Source of the DNA: JBEKCP01 sp050014815
Lineage (GTDB): Bacteria; Planctomycetota; Planctomycetia; Pirellulales; Thermoguttaceae
DNA length: 7,683 bases
Assembly (NCBI GenBank): GCA_050014815.1
Contig: JBEKCP010000282.1
Coordinates: forward strand, 1 to 7,683
Direction: 5' to 3'
A program made the translations under genes and the position numbers. The notes under the pieces were generated by a model that had not been told where the DNA came from, did not search any database, and saw only the letters and a list, made by a program, of their open reading frames with translations. Shown here piece by piece: positions 1 to 6,261 of this stretch; position 1 is the first letter of the stretch; every line of letters starts with the position of its first letter.

Positions 1-840
1 GCCGACATCGAGCGTGACCGGCGGAAAGACATACGGCTTGCCGTCGGGGCCTTTGGTCTCCACGCCTTGCCCGGCGCCGCCGCCGTGGGGAATACAGAGC
101 GCCGCTCGCGGCGCCCAACCGCTTGCCGCATCGAACTCCCAGTAGCTGCCCCGCGACATCTCGAAGGCCTCTTCGAGGACCACGTGGCTGCGGTCGAGCG
201 GCAGCGCGATCTCGGCGCGATAGAAGGCCGGCACGGCGTCCAAGCCGGCGACGCCTTCCAACCGATACTCCAGCCGCACCTTTCCAAACAACGTCCCGTC
301 GCCGACGATCGTGGCGTCGAACGCTTTCAATTGCCGGTCGGTGTGCCAGTGTCCTTTGCCGACCCATTTTCCGCCGGGCAGTCGCACCGCGGCGATCGGC
401 GGCGGAATCGCGCCGCCATCACCCCCGACCCCTCTCCCAGCGGGAGAGGGGAGAACCGCGGGCAGGCGCACCGCCGTCAGCCCGTTGTCAAGGACAAAGA
501 AGTCGCCCTCGCGCCGCACGGTCACTCGCGGCGGAGATTTCTCCGGCGCGCGGTTTTCCAGCGTATATTGCCGCCTCTGTCCCTTGCTCAGGCTCGCGGC
601 CACCCAAACAAACGTCTTGCCGTCGATCTGCTCGGCCTGGGCCGGCACGGGCTGGCCGTCCTCCAAGACGGTCCATTTCGCCGGATCGAAGTCCTTGGGA
701 AGGTCGATCTTCAGCCGCACCAACTCGTTGGCGTACTCGCGGCCGGTGGGATTCGTCAGCGTCCACGTCCGCGGCTCCGCGGACTGCGCCGCGCCGAGGC
801 AGGAACCGACGAACAACGTCATGCAAGCCAAACTGCGCAT
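1..840 (-). CDS. Secreted protein of unknown function, N-terminal 280 residues (C-terminus beyond window edge)
   Basis: The frame is open from an ATG at 840 to position 1 with no stop, so only the first 280 residues are visible. The start is supported by GGAG nine bases upstream. It is also supported by a signal peptide at once after it: MRSLACMTLFVGSCLGAAQSA, with a likely cut before EP at about residue 21. The mature part reads as beta-rich: WTLTNPTGREYANELVRLKI, then WTVLEDGQPVPAQ, then a long strand-rich stretch with YWEFD near residues 240-245. This layout recalls the N-terminal beta domains of exo-rhamnogalacturonan lyase-like (PcRGLX/YetA) proteins, but that is a weak resemblance and the catalytic part is not in view. 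It is the third gene of the minus-strand cluster, 143 bp after the heparinase-like gene. Residues about 128-142 are encoded by a palindromic repeat and look like an insertion. The reading frame is certain; the function is not known. Confidence 0.8.
   Translation of the reverse strand, partial: MRSLACMTLFVGSCLGAAQSAEPRTWTLTNPTGREYANELVRLKIDLPKDFDPAKWTVLEDGQPVPAQAEQIDGKTFVWVAASLSKGQRRQYTLENRAPEKSPPRVTVRREGDFFVLDNGLTAVRLPAVLPSPAGRGVGGDGGAIPPPIAAVRLPGGKWVGKGHWHTDRQLKAFDATIVGDGTLFGKVRLEYRLEGVAGLDAVPAFYRAEIALPLDRSHVVLEEAFEMSRGSYWEFDAASGWAPRAALCIPHGGGAGQGVETKGPDGKPYVFPPVTLDVG
375..474. repeat. Direct repeat pair flanking the palindrome
   Basis: CGGGCAGTCGCACCGC at 375-390 recurs as CGGGCAGGCGCACCGC at 459-474, 15 of 16 bases identical and offset by exactly 84 bp (28 codons). 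Both copies encode AVRLP on the minus strand. The palindrome at 429-451 lies between them. They could be a duplication made when the palindrome entered, or a natural repeat of a beta-strand motif; the sequence alone does not decide. Confidence 0.55.
429..451. repeat. Palindromic repeat inside a coding region (CCCCTCTCCC-AGC-GGGAGAGGGG)
   Basis: This is a perfect 10-bp inverted repeat with a 3-base loop. Together with the flanking ACCCCCGA it matches a dispersed palindrome known from many GC-rich bacterial genomes, where translations show peptides of the SPLPAGEG / LPSPAGRG type. Here it lies inside the left-edge gene and keeps the frame, encoding VLPSPAGRGVGGDGG at about residues 128-142. That low-complexity peptide does not look like the beta-rich sequence around it. 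Assigning it to the dispersed family is from memory of that family, not from a search. Confidence 0.75.
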
Positions 841-870
841 CGCGATGTTCTCCAAGTGAAGTTTGCCGCG

Positions 871-963
871 TGGTTCAGAAACGGGGACAGGCACCTCGCC
901 GGGATGCGTTTTCCGCGGCCTTACTGGGCTTCTGGCTCGGAGCCAGTCCCCGTTTCTGAACCA
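871..963. repeat. 93-bp inverted-repeat intergenic element (18-bp perfect arms)
   Basis: TGGTTCAGAAACGGGGAC at 871-888 is exactly inverted at 946-963, with 57 bases between. The match continues imperfectly inward (GGGGACAGGCACC against GGGGACTGGCTCC). The element fills most of the 143-bp gap between the heparinase-like gene and the next gene. It shares a GGGGACAG core and an inner TTTTC(C)GCGGC motif with the element at 4090-4190, so both probably belong to one dispersed family. TGCCG occurs on both sides (864-868 and 964-968), a weak candidate for a target duplication. No T-tract follows either arm, so a terminator role is less likely. No transposase is encoded. Confidence 0.75.
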
Positions 964-983
964 TGCCGAGTTTTCCGTCCCAC

Positions 984-3900
984 TCAACGTTTCACATCGA
1001 ACACGATCTTCTCTCCGTCGAACGAGACCGTCTGCTTGCCGACGATGGCTTTGGGCCGCGGCCCGCTGCGATCGATCTTGACTTCCGGCGCCGGCCCTTG
1101 CTGGACCGTCATGACGACGAAGAAGAACCCGCCGCCGGGCACGGCGACGATGGTCCGCTTGAAGTCCGCATTGGCATGCCGGCCGGGCACGCATTGGATC
1201 TCGTGGGTGAGCACCATTGGTTTCGTCGCGATCTCCGCCGCCGCGGGCGCGGCAATCGTCGCCTTCAGCGTGGCGCCGTTGGCCGCCTTGACCACGAAGC
1301 CATTGCTTTCGACCGTCACGGCGTGCTCCTGCGGGGTGCAGAATTCCCAGCGGTTGTTGCCCGCGCTGCCGTCGATCTTGTCGGCCACGGCCACCAGGCA
1401 AGGCGTCCCGCAGGCGCCCGAGAAATCGACGGCGAGCGACCGCAGGCCGCGAATCCCCAGGTCGTAGCCGTCGAACTTCCGCCGCCGGCCGAGGGGCGGC
1501 AGGCGGACCTCGCCCTTCGGCCCCGGCTCCTTGCCCGAATAGACGTGGTCCATGTTGAGACTGACGACACCGGAACCATCCGGCCGCGGAGCAAAGTGCG
1601 TCTCGCCGGCGGGCGCCACACCGTCGAACGTGTCTTCCGAAAGCTGCACCACGTTCTGGTACATCCGGTGATTGGGAAGAGTTCGCCAGTTGATCTTCTT
1701 TGCATGGCCAAACCCGGTGCCGCGGACCGCCCAATCGACGCCGAGGCCCTGGATGCGGAAATCCCCGGTGTCCGTCGCGGCCCAGCTACTCTCGTAGCGG
1801 CCGTCGTCATAGAGGTTCGCATTGGCGAGGATGCTCACCACGCAGTCGTCCCCGTCCCGCCAGCGGTTGCGGAAGACATAGCCGCCGCGCTGCCGGTCCA
1901 CGGTGACCGCCGGCAGGCGCTTTGCGGGGTTCTCCTCCGGCAGGTCCAAGGGGTAGTTGACGAACATCATCGCGGCGGAGAGATCGTCCAGATCCTTCAC
2001 GGTGTCGTGCGGATCCTTCAATCGCCCGGCGTCGGCCAGCGCCTGGGTGCGGTTCCAGGCCCAAAGGGTCGCCCCGCGGAGCGGGGCCGGAACACTACTA
2101 AAGCCGCGCGGCCAGAGGTCCACGCCCAGCGGCCCGCCGCCCGCCCCAAAACCTTCCATCCGCGCGGCGGTCTCGCCTTCCGCGCCAAAAACGGTCCGTG
2201 CCACGCCCAGTGGCAGCACCATTCCCAGGTGCGGCCGGCTGGAGATCTCGCCGCCGGTGAGGTTCCGATAGGCGTGGGCGAAGGGGAAGATCAGCCGCAC
2301 GGTCGGCTGAGCATAGCACTCGCCCTCCGTGTTCCAACCGTTTTCGCCCAACGAATAAAGGGAGTAGTTCTCCATGCGAAGGCGGTACGGGAGGAGCGAA
2401 CACGTCGACAAGAAACCCGCGGCGATCCCGCGATCGCGCTGCTGCCGGGCATAGTTCCGCGCTGCCGATTCGACTTCGTGGGCGAAAACGGCCTCGCGGA
2501 GCCAGTCCGCCGCCTCGGCGGCGGTCGCGGCGGTTAGCCGCACGGCAAACGGCGTCTGCTGGCCGTCCTTGATCCGCTTCAGCGGGGCGACGAACAACGC
2601 GGGGAACCGCCCTTTTTCCAGGAATACCACGTCGCCAACGGAGAGCTTTCGTCCGGCCAGAAACAGCCGGGGCTTGTACAGTCCCCAGGTCGAGTAGTCG
2701 ACGCGGTAGTGACCGGCCGCGTCGTTCTCCAACACGGCATACAGATAGATCGTCTGTTCGTAGTTCTTCTCGCTCAGCGAGGTCAGGTCCACCCCGCCCT
2801 CCATCCACTCGTTGTGCGTCGTCCGCGCCCATTGCGGCGTCAGGACGTGTTTGGGATCGACCGGCGCGAAGGTCCGCGCGACCTTCGCGGGTGGGTCGAG
2901 TGCGACCGTGGTTCCATGCTCGGGGGCCGCCGCGGCCTCGCCGCCGATCGCAGTCAGGGCGTCGGCCGCGGGACCGATCGGCAGCGGCCCCGCCGCCAGC
3001 CAACCGCTCCAGGCATTGCCGGGCTGGTGCTTGATCGTGGACACGCCCTTGCCGATCTTCAGTTCCGCGGGCGGCACAAGCCGGTGAATCCGCGGCGCGG
3101 CGGGCGGCGGATCGTCCGCGTCGAGCAGGCTCATCGCGCACAGGCCCGCCCCCGCGCGGAACCGCGCCCCCCAGTTGCTCACGTCGGCGGGGTTGAACAA
3201 CCCATAGACGTAGTTCGCCCCCGTGTGCAGATAGGGAACCAAGTCCTCGAAGCGGTGCCGCATCCGATCTCGATACTGGTGATCGCAGCCGTCGTGGATC
3301 AGGTCGTAGGCAAAGGCCAGATCGACCGCGGCGTCGGGCAGGCTGTGGGGCATCTTCCAGTTGGCCACGCGGCTGGCGCAGGCGGCTTCGATGGCCTGTT
3401 GCACGGCGCTCAAGAGGGCGGCATCGCCGGTCAGCGAGTAACGCAGCGCCGTGCCCGCCGTGCCGTCGAGCCGTTTTAGCATCTCCTGGCCCCACGGAGT
3501 CGCCGCCTTGGCGCGGAGTGCGGGCAAGTCGCGTTTGCGGAACAGAAGCCGCGGGTGCTCACCGGGAGCGGGCGGCAAGAACCCCGGCATCGGCCGCACG
3601 GCCTCGGCCGTTCCCGAAATCTTGCCCTCGCACGACTGCCCTTTCCACTGACCCTTCCACTGCCCGGCGAAGGAATCGCCCGTGCGTCGGATCGAAAGCT
3701 CATACGCCGTCTGGCCGCCAGGGGTCCATTTGTCGCCGCGGATAAGCAGCTTGATCGAAAGCTTCGTTTCCGCGCCCTCGTCGGCCGAGGCCACGATCGC
3801 GCCGAGGTGATCGCCGTGGTTGTAGCGATAGCTTCGTCCCCAGACCACCGGGGCCCAGCGGTCGTTCTCGCGGAGCAAGACGAGCAGCAAAGGCACTGCT

Positions 3901-4055
3901 TTTTCGGGGTTCGACTTCCACAGTGCGGCGTCGAGTTCCAGGCGAATTTCTTCGCGGACGACCGCTTCGGCCCGGGCAGGCGTTGGACAACAGGCCACAA
4001 GAAATCCAACCAGCGGCAAAACGCCTCGCACGAATACAGAGCGAACGGGTGTCAT
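984..4055 (-). CDS. Exported heparinase II/III-like (polysaccharide lyase superfamily) protein
   Basis: The protein has 1023 residues. The N-terminus is an export signal: a hydrophobic run, then either a lipobox LVAC with Cys22 or a type I cut after ARA at 29. Residues 30-150 form a beta-rich domain with the repeat GQWKGQWKGQ (131-140). EHPRLLFRKRDLPALRAK (166-183) is the usual entry to the alpha/alpha-toroid domain of heparinase II/III and related uronic-acid polysaccharide lyases. That domain continues through NWGARFRAGAGLCAMSLL (294-311). A beta-rich segment of about 190 residues (roughly 320-510, with GWLAAGPLP) interrupts it before helices resume. GWNTEGECYAQPTVRL (573-588) resembles the catalytic Glu/Tyr loop. 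The C-terminal beta-sandwich starts near GGYVFRNRW (724-732). TDTGDFRIQGLGVDWAV aligns with the family's HxHxDxGxF region but lacks both histidines. It probably cleaves or binds an acidic polysaccharide outside the cytoplasm; the substrate is unknown and catalysis is uncertain. No strong ribosome binding site is seen upstream of the ATG. Confidence 0.82.
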   Translation of the reverse strand: MTPVRSVFVRGVLPLVGFLVACCPTPARAEAVVREEIRLELDAALWKSNPEKAVPLLLVLLRENDRWAPVVWGRSYRYNHGDHLGAIVASADEGAETKLSIKLLIRGDKWTPGGQTAYELSIRRTGDSFAGQWKGQWKGQSCEGKISGTAEAVRPMPGFLPPAPGEHPRLLFRKRDLPALRAKAATPWGQEMLKRLDGTAGTALRYSLTGDAALLSAVQQAIEAACASRVANWKMPHSLPDAAVDLAFAYDLIHDGCDHQYRDRMRHRFEDLVPYLHTGANYVYGLFNPADVSNWGARFRAGAGLCAMSLLDADDPPPAAPRIHRLVPPAELKIGKGVSTIKHQPGNAWSGWLAAGPLPIGPAADALTAIGGEAAAAPEHGTTVALDPPAKVARTFAPVDPKHVLTPQWARTTHNEWMEGGVDLTSLSEKNYEQTIYLYAVLENDAAGHYRVDYSTWGLYKPRLFLAGRKLSVGDVVFLEKGRFPALFVAPLKRIKDGQQTPFAVRLTAATAAEAADWLREAVFAHEVESAARNYARQQRDRGIAAGFLSTCSLLPYRLRMENYSLYSLGENGWNTEGECYAQPTVRLIFPFAHAYRNLTGGEISSRPHLGMVLPLGVARTVFGAEGETAARMEGFGAGGGPLGVDLWPRGFSSVPAPLRGATLWAWNRTQALADAGRLKDPHDTVKDLDDLSAAMMFVNYPLDLPEENPAKRLPAVTVDRQRGGYVFRNRWRDGDDCVVSILANANLYDDGRYESSWAATDTGDFRIQGLGVDWAVRGTGFGHAKKINWRTLPNHRMYQNVVQLSEDTFDGVAPAGETHFAPRPDGSGVVSLNMDHVYSGKEPGPKGEVRLPPLGRRRKFDGYDLGIRGLRSLAVDFSGACGTPCLVAVADKIDGSAGNNRWEFCTPQEHAVTVESNGFVVKAANGATLKATIAAPAAAEIATKPMVLTHEIQCVPGRHANADFKRTIVAVPGGGFFFVVMTVQQGPAPEVKIDRSGPRPKAIVGKQTVSFDGEKIVFDVKR
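3636..3665 (-). repeat. 12-bp tandem duplication inside the heparinase-like gene
   Basis: GGGCAGTGGAAG is followed by GGTCAGTGGAAA and then GGGCAG, encoding GQWK-GQWK-GQ at residues 131-140. The two copies differ only at third-codon positions, so the duplication is in frame and not brand-new. It lies at a strand turn in the N-terminal beta domain. Confidence 0.6.
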
Positions 4056-4080
4056 TGTCGATCTTTCGTCAGCAGGGGGG

Positions 4081-4199
4081 CTATTGTGCGGCCGAAGGGG
4101 ACAGTCCCATTTTCACGGCGAAACAAGCCTATTTTCATGGTTGGGTCGTTTGCGCCGCGAAAATCGGGACAGTCCCCCGTACCCGGTTACCTATTGTGC
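4081..4199. mobile_element. MITE-like inverted-repeat element with 9-bp flanking direct repeat
   Basis: CTATTGTGC at 4081-4089 recurs exactly at 4191-4199, enclosing a 101-bp segment (4090-4190). Inside, an arm at 4097-4120 (GGGGACAGTCCC then ATTTTC and CGGCG) is inverted at 4153-4177 with two mismatches and one single-base indel. Each arm also contains the small palindrome GGGACAGTCCC. The loop is 32 bases. The right-hand copy of the direct repeat is the last three codons of the alpha/beta hydrolase gene read backwards (GCA CAA TAG), so the element sits directly after that stop codon. The structure fits a non-autonomous element that duplicated 9 bp on insertion. A REP-type element mobilised by a RAYT transposase is the alternative. 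No transposase is encoded here. Confidence 0.7.
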
Positions 4200-5930
4200 A
4201 AGCACGCGAAACGTCTGCGAGACGGCCGGCGCCGACTCGATGGTCTTGCCCGCGCGGCGGCCGATCTGCCATGCGGTCACCCGGCACTCCAACGGATACT
4301 GCGGGCGGGCCGGCAGGTCACGGACCACGAGTTTGCCGCTCTCGATCACGACCGGTCCGTAGTCTACCTCGAAGTGGACGGGCAGGCCCGACGAGGCGGT
4401 CGCCTTCAGTTCGGCCGATTGGCCGGGCTTGAGGTCGGGGAGCGGCGGGAAATCGATCGTCTGTTTCTCGCCTTTGACCACGGGAAGCTTCTGCATGGTC
4501 CAGCGGTTGGTGGCGCGATACGTATCGTCGCCCGGATGCACGGCGGCAATGGCCGCCGCGCCCGCCCGCAACATGCGGAAGGTGTCGGGGCCGATCCGAG
4601 CCACCGGGTCGGTCGGCCGGCACCGCAGTTCAAAGGGCTGCGCCGAGTGCCCCACCTTCATGCCCGCCAGTGGACCGCAGTAGGAATCCGGCAGGGCATC
4701 GAGCCAGTCGCTCTTCGCGCGAAACGTCCAGCCGTCGCCCTCGTCGAGCCAGGTACATTCGGGGTTCTCAAGGCACTGCGGGTTGGCCAAGTTACGGTTG
4801 TTCCGCGCCGCGGCCTCGGCCGTTTCGCGGTCGTAGTGCCAGAACGCCACGGCCTTGTCGCCGGCGTAGTCGGCATAAGGCGCCGCCGCGTGGACCGGTT
4901 GTTTCAGGTCCGAGTCGCTCAGCCAGCCGTCTTCCACCGTGACGCGGACGCATTTCACCGGCTCGTCGCCGGGCGGCAGTGCTGCCGGGATGCGACGCTC
5001 GGCCGTTTTGCGGATAAACAGGGCCATCTGCTGCCACAACTCGGGCGAGCCGAAGAAGTGGTCGCCGCCAGGGTCGAGCAGCAGCGACATGAGATGGTTC
5101 GGGTCGCGCTGGCGGAACTTCTGGATGTCCGAGCGAACGTAAACCCACTGCGTCTCGCGGCCGTAGCGTTTGTCCAGGCGTTTGTCCTTCTCGTCGGGAT
5201 GCTCGACGGCGTCCGGGCCGTAGGTCTCGTATTGCCCGTTGACAATGAGCATCGGCACGCCGGCCAAACTGGCGCCTTCCGGCGGCGAGACGTTGCGGGC
5301 GTGGAAGTTGCCGCTCTTGTAGTGGATCACGCCCGCGACGCGGTCCGGTTTCCAGTAGGCGACGTTGCGGCAGAAGATCCCGCCGGTCGAGTGGCCGAAG
5401 GTGATCCAGGGCACGCGTCGCAGTTCCTGGTGCCCGGTGCGCTGGGCGATTATGCCGATCGCGCGGAGCAGTCTCTCCGCGTCGCGGTCGCCCTCGGTCC
5501 AGTAGCGGAACATGCCCAGGTATCCGCGCATCATGACGATGCCCAGGTGTTGGTCGACGCACGCCTGACGCACAGGCGGCGCCGTGCCGTACTCCTCGCC
5601 GCCGCCGACCAGCAGTCCGCGAATCGTCTTCGACGCCGGCGGCAGCCAAACGTAGGCGGTTGCCTCTCGCTTTCCTTTGGGCTGCGGATCGCCGGCTTCC
5701 AGCACAACGCGATACTGCCACGCCACGGGCCCGACGTCCTCGGCCCCGCCCGCGTCGGTCCCGCCGAACCACGCCAGAGAAAACACCGCCAGCGCCCCGA
5801 TGCGCGTCCACGCCGCCGACGGTGGCGTCCGCCAAGGCGTGTCGGCGTTGGCCAATTCGGTCTCGGAGGCGGACGAGCGAAAAGTCCGCAGTGCTACTGC
5901 GAGCCACAACCATCGGTGCGAGAATTTCAC
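4191..5930 (-). CDS. Secreted alpha/beta hydrolase with C-terminal Ig-like domain
   Basis: The frame extends up to an ATG at 6008, but the preferred start is the GTG at 5930, which has AAGAAGGGA ending nine bases upstream. Numbered from the GTG, the protein has 579 residues. A hydrophobic segment (GALAVFSLAWFGG, about 45-57) before GGAED marks export, although about 44 residues precede it, which is long. The hydrolase domain runs from about 68 to 310. GHSTGG at 179-184 is the nucleophile elbow with Ser181. NGQYETYGPD (231-240) probably carries the acidic residue, and GGDHFFG (288-294) the histidine at 291. A middle region (about 325-480, AFWHYDRETAEAA) follows. The last 90 residues (SSGLPVHFEVDYGPVVIESG) form an Ig-like beta fold. 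It resembles carbohydrate esterases and depolymerases, so deacylation of a glycan or polyester is plausible; the substrate is not determined. It is the first gene of the cluster, 135 bp before the heparinase-like gene. A TTG at 5855 is a third possible start. Confidence 0.82.
   Translation of the reverse strand: MKFSHRWLWLAVALRTFRSSASETELANADTPWRTPPSAAWTRIGALAVFSLAWFGGTDAGGAEDVGPVAWQYRVVLEAGDPQPKGKREATAYVWLPPASKTIRGLLVGGGEEYGTAPPVRQACVDQHLGIVMMRGYLGMFRYWTEGDRDAERLLRAIGIIAQRTGHQELRRVPWITFGHSTGGIFCRNVAYWKPDRVAGVIHYKSGNFHARNVSPPEGASLAGVPMLIVNGQYETYGPDAVEHPDEKDKRLDKRYGRETQWVYVRSDIQKFRQRDPNHLMSLLLDPGGDHFFGSPELWQQMALFIRKTAERRIPAALPPGDEPVKCVRVTVEDGWLSDSDLKQPVHAAAPYADYAGDKAVAFWHYDRETAEAAARNNRNLANPQCLENPECTWLDEGDGWTFRAKSDWLDALPDSYCGPLAGMKVGHSAQPFELRCRPTDPVARIGPDTFRMLRAGAAAIAAVHPGDDTYRATNRWTMQKLPVVKGEKQTIDFPPLPDLKPGQSAELKATASSGLPVHFEVDYGPVVIESGKLVVRDLPARPQYPLECRVTAWQIGRRAGKTIESAPAVSQTFRVLAQ
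5799..5888. repeat. Inverted-repeat-rich segment inside the export-signal region of the hydrolase gene
   Basis: GCGGAC at 5869-5874 pairs with GTCCGC at 5884-5889 around a 9-base loop. TGGCG-TC-CGCCA at 5823-5834 is a perfect small palindrome. On the minus strand the segment encodes polar residues that separate two hydrophobic pieces, WLWLAVAL and GALAVFSLAWFGG. Removing these 30 codons would join the pieces into one ordinary signal peptide. An inserted repeat is one explanation; a wrong start choice is the other. Confidence 0.35.
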
Positions 5931-5995
5931 GATCGCCGATCCCTTCTTGGTTTCAGTAGAAACGAGGCAGCAGTAACGACGGCAGGGCCAAGCCA

Positions 5996-6039
5996 CCCGG
6001 CAGGCCATCGCGCCGTCGGTTCACTCATGGCTTGCCGGG
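5996..6039 (-). promoter_or_regulatory. Leader hairpin upstream of the operon (13-bp stem, one mismatch)
   Basis: CCCGGCAGGCCAT at 5996-6008 is inverted at 6027-6039 (ATGGCTTGCCGGG) with 12 of 13 bases pairing and an 18-base loop. In the transcript it would fold 66 bases upstream of the preferred GTG start. The alternative ATG at 6008 lies at the base of one arm, which argues against its use. It could be a leader structure or another inserted palindrome. It has no T-tract. Confidence 0.5.
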
Positions 6040-6128
6040 CCGCCCACAACGCGATTTTGCTGCGTTCTGCCAAAAGGAGTTGCGGAGGCGGCATGTTGGT
6101 GGAGAACTGGGAAGGAATAACACGTTCC

Positions 6129-6137
6129 ATTCTACCA
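6129..6137 (-). promoter_or_regulatory. Candidate extended -10 promoter for the secreted-protein operon
   Basis: Read on the minus strand, TGGTAGAAT gives a TG-n-TAGAAT extended -10 element, five of six matches to TATAAT. No good -35 hexamer is seen at the usual spacing. The predicted RNA start would be about 190 bases before the GTG at 5930, leaving room for the leader hairpin. The 8-bp dyad ATAACACG / CGTGTTAT at 6117-6124 and 6174-6181 brackets the site and could bind a regulator. This is pattern matching only. Confidence 0.25.
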
Positions 6138-6261
6138 CGGTTCGCCGCGCTTTGTGTTCGCAGATAAACAATTCGTGTTATCGTTTGTCGCCTCCCTCGT
6201 TCCGCCGCGAAACGTCCGCCGGGCAAACCCTGGCTGCAGATGATCGGATCGCGGAAGGCTT

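Larger units (their letters stand above)
5931..6261. other. Gene-free leader region between the operon and the transposase remnant
   Basis: I find no supportable coding sequence here. The stretch holds the leader hairpin (5996-6039), the Shine-Dalgarno sequence for the GTG start, a candidate minus-strand promoter (6129-6137) and a short dyad: ATAACACG at 6117-6124 inverted at 6174-6181. Composition is slightly more AT-rich between 6110 and 6185 than in the neighbouring genes, as expected of a promoter region. Confidence 0.5.

Noticed and set aside
488..826. 112-codon minus-strand frame beginning MHDVVRRFLP
   Set aside because: It is an alternative frame of the left-edge gene. The frame starting at 840 has a ribosome binding site, a signal peptide and protein-like composition, while this one is Arg-rich.
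871..963. Inverted repeat as an intrinsic terminator between operon genes
   Set aside because: The loop is 57 bases long and there is no T-tract after either arm. Similarity to the element at 4090-4190 fits a dispersed repeat better.
67..1467. 466-codon open frame on the plus strand at the left edge
   Set aside because: It overlaps two minus-strand genes and the intergenic inverted repeat, and the translation changes character across them as a chance frame would.
963..2537. 524-codon open frame on the plus strand opposite the heparinase-like gene
   Set aside because: Its Arg/His/Gly-rich composition, lack of recognisable motifs and full overlap with a supported gene mark it as an antisense shadow.
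5931..6008. N-terminal extension of the hydrolase to the ATG at 6008
   Set aside because: There is no Shine-Dalgarno sequence before the ATG, the added residues (MACRVAWPCRRYCC) are not a signal peptide, and the ATG lies in a hairpin arm. It remains possible but is less likely than the GTG at 5930.
3555..6167. 870-codon open frame on the plus strand opposite the hydrolase gene and the end of the heparinase-like gene
   Set aside because: It spans two genes with clear protein motifs on the other strand, is rich in Arg and Pro, shows no family motif, and is the expected antisense shadow of GC-rich genes.
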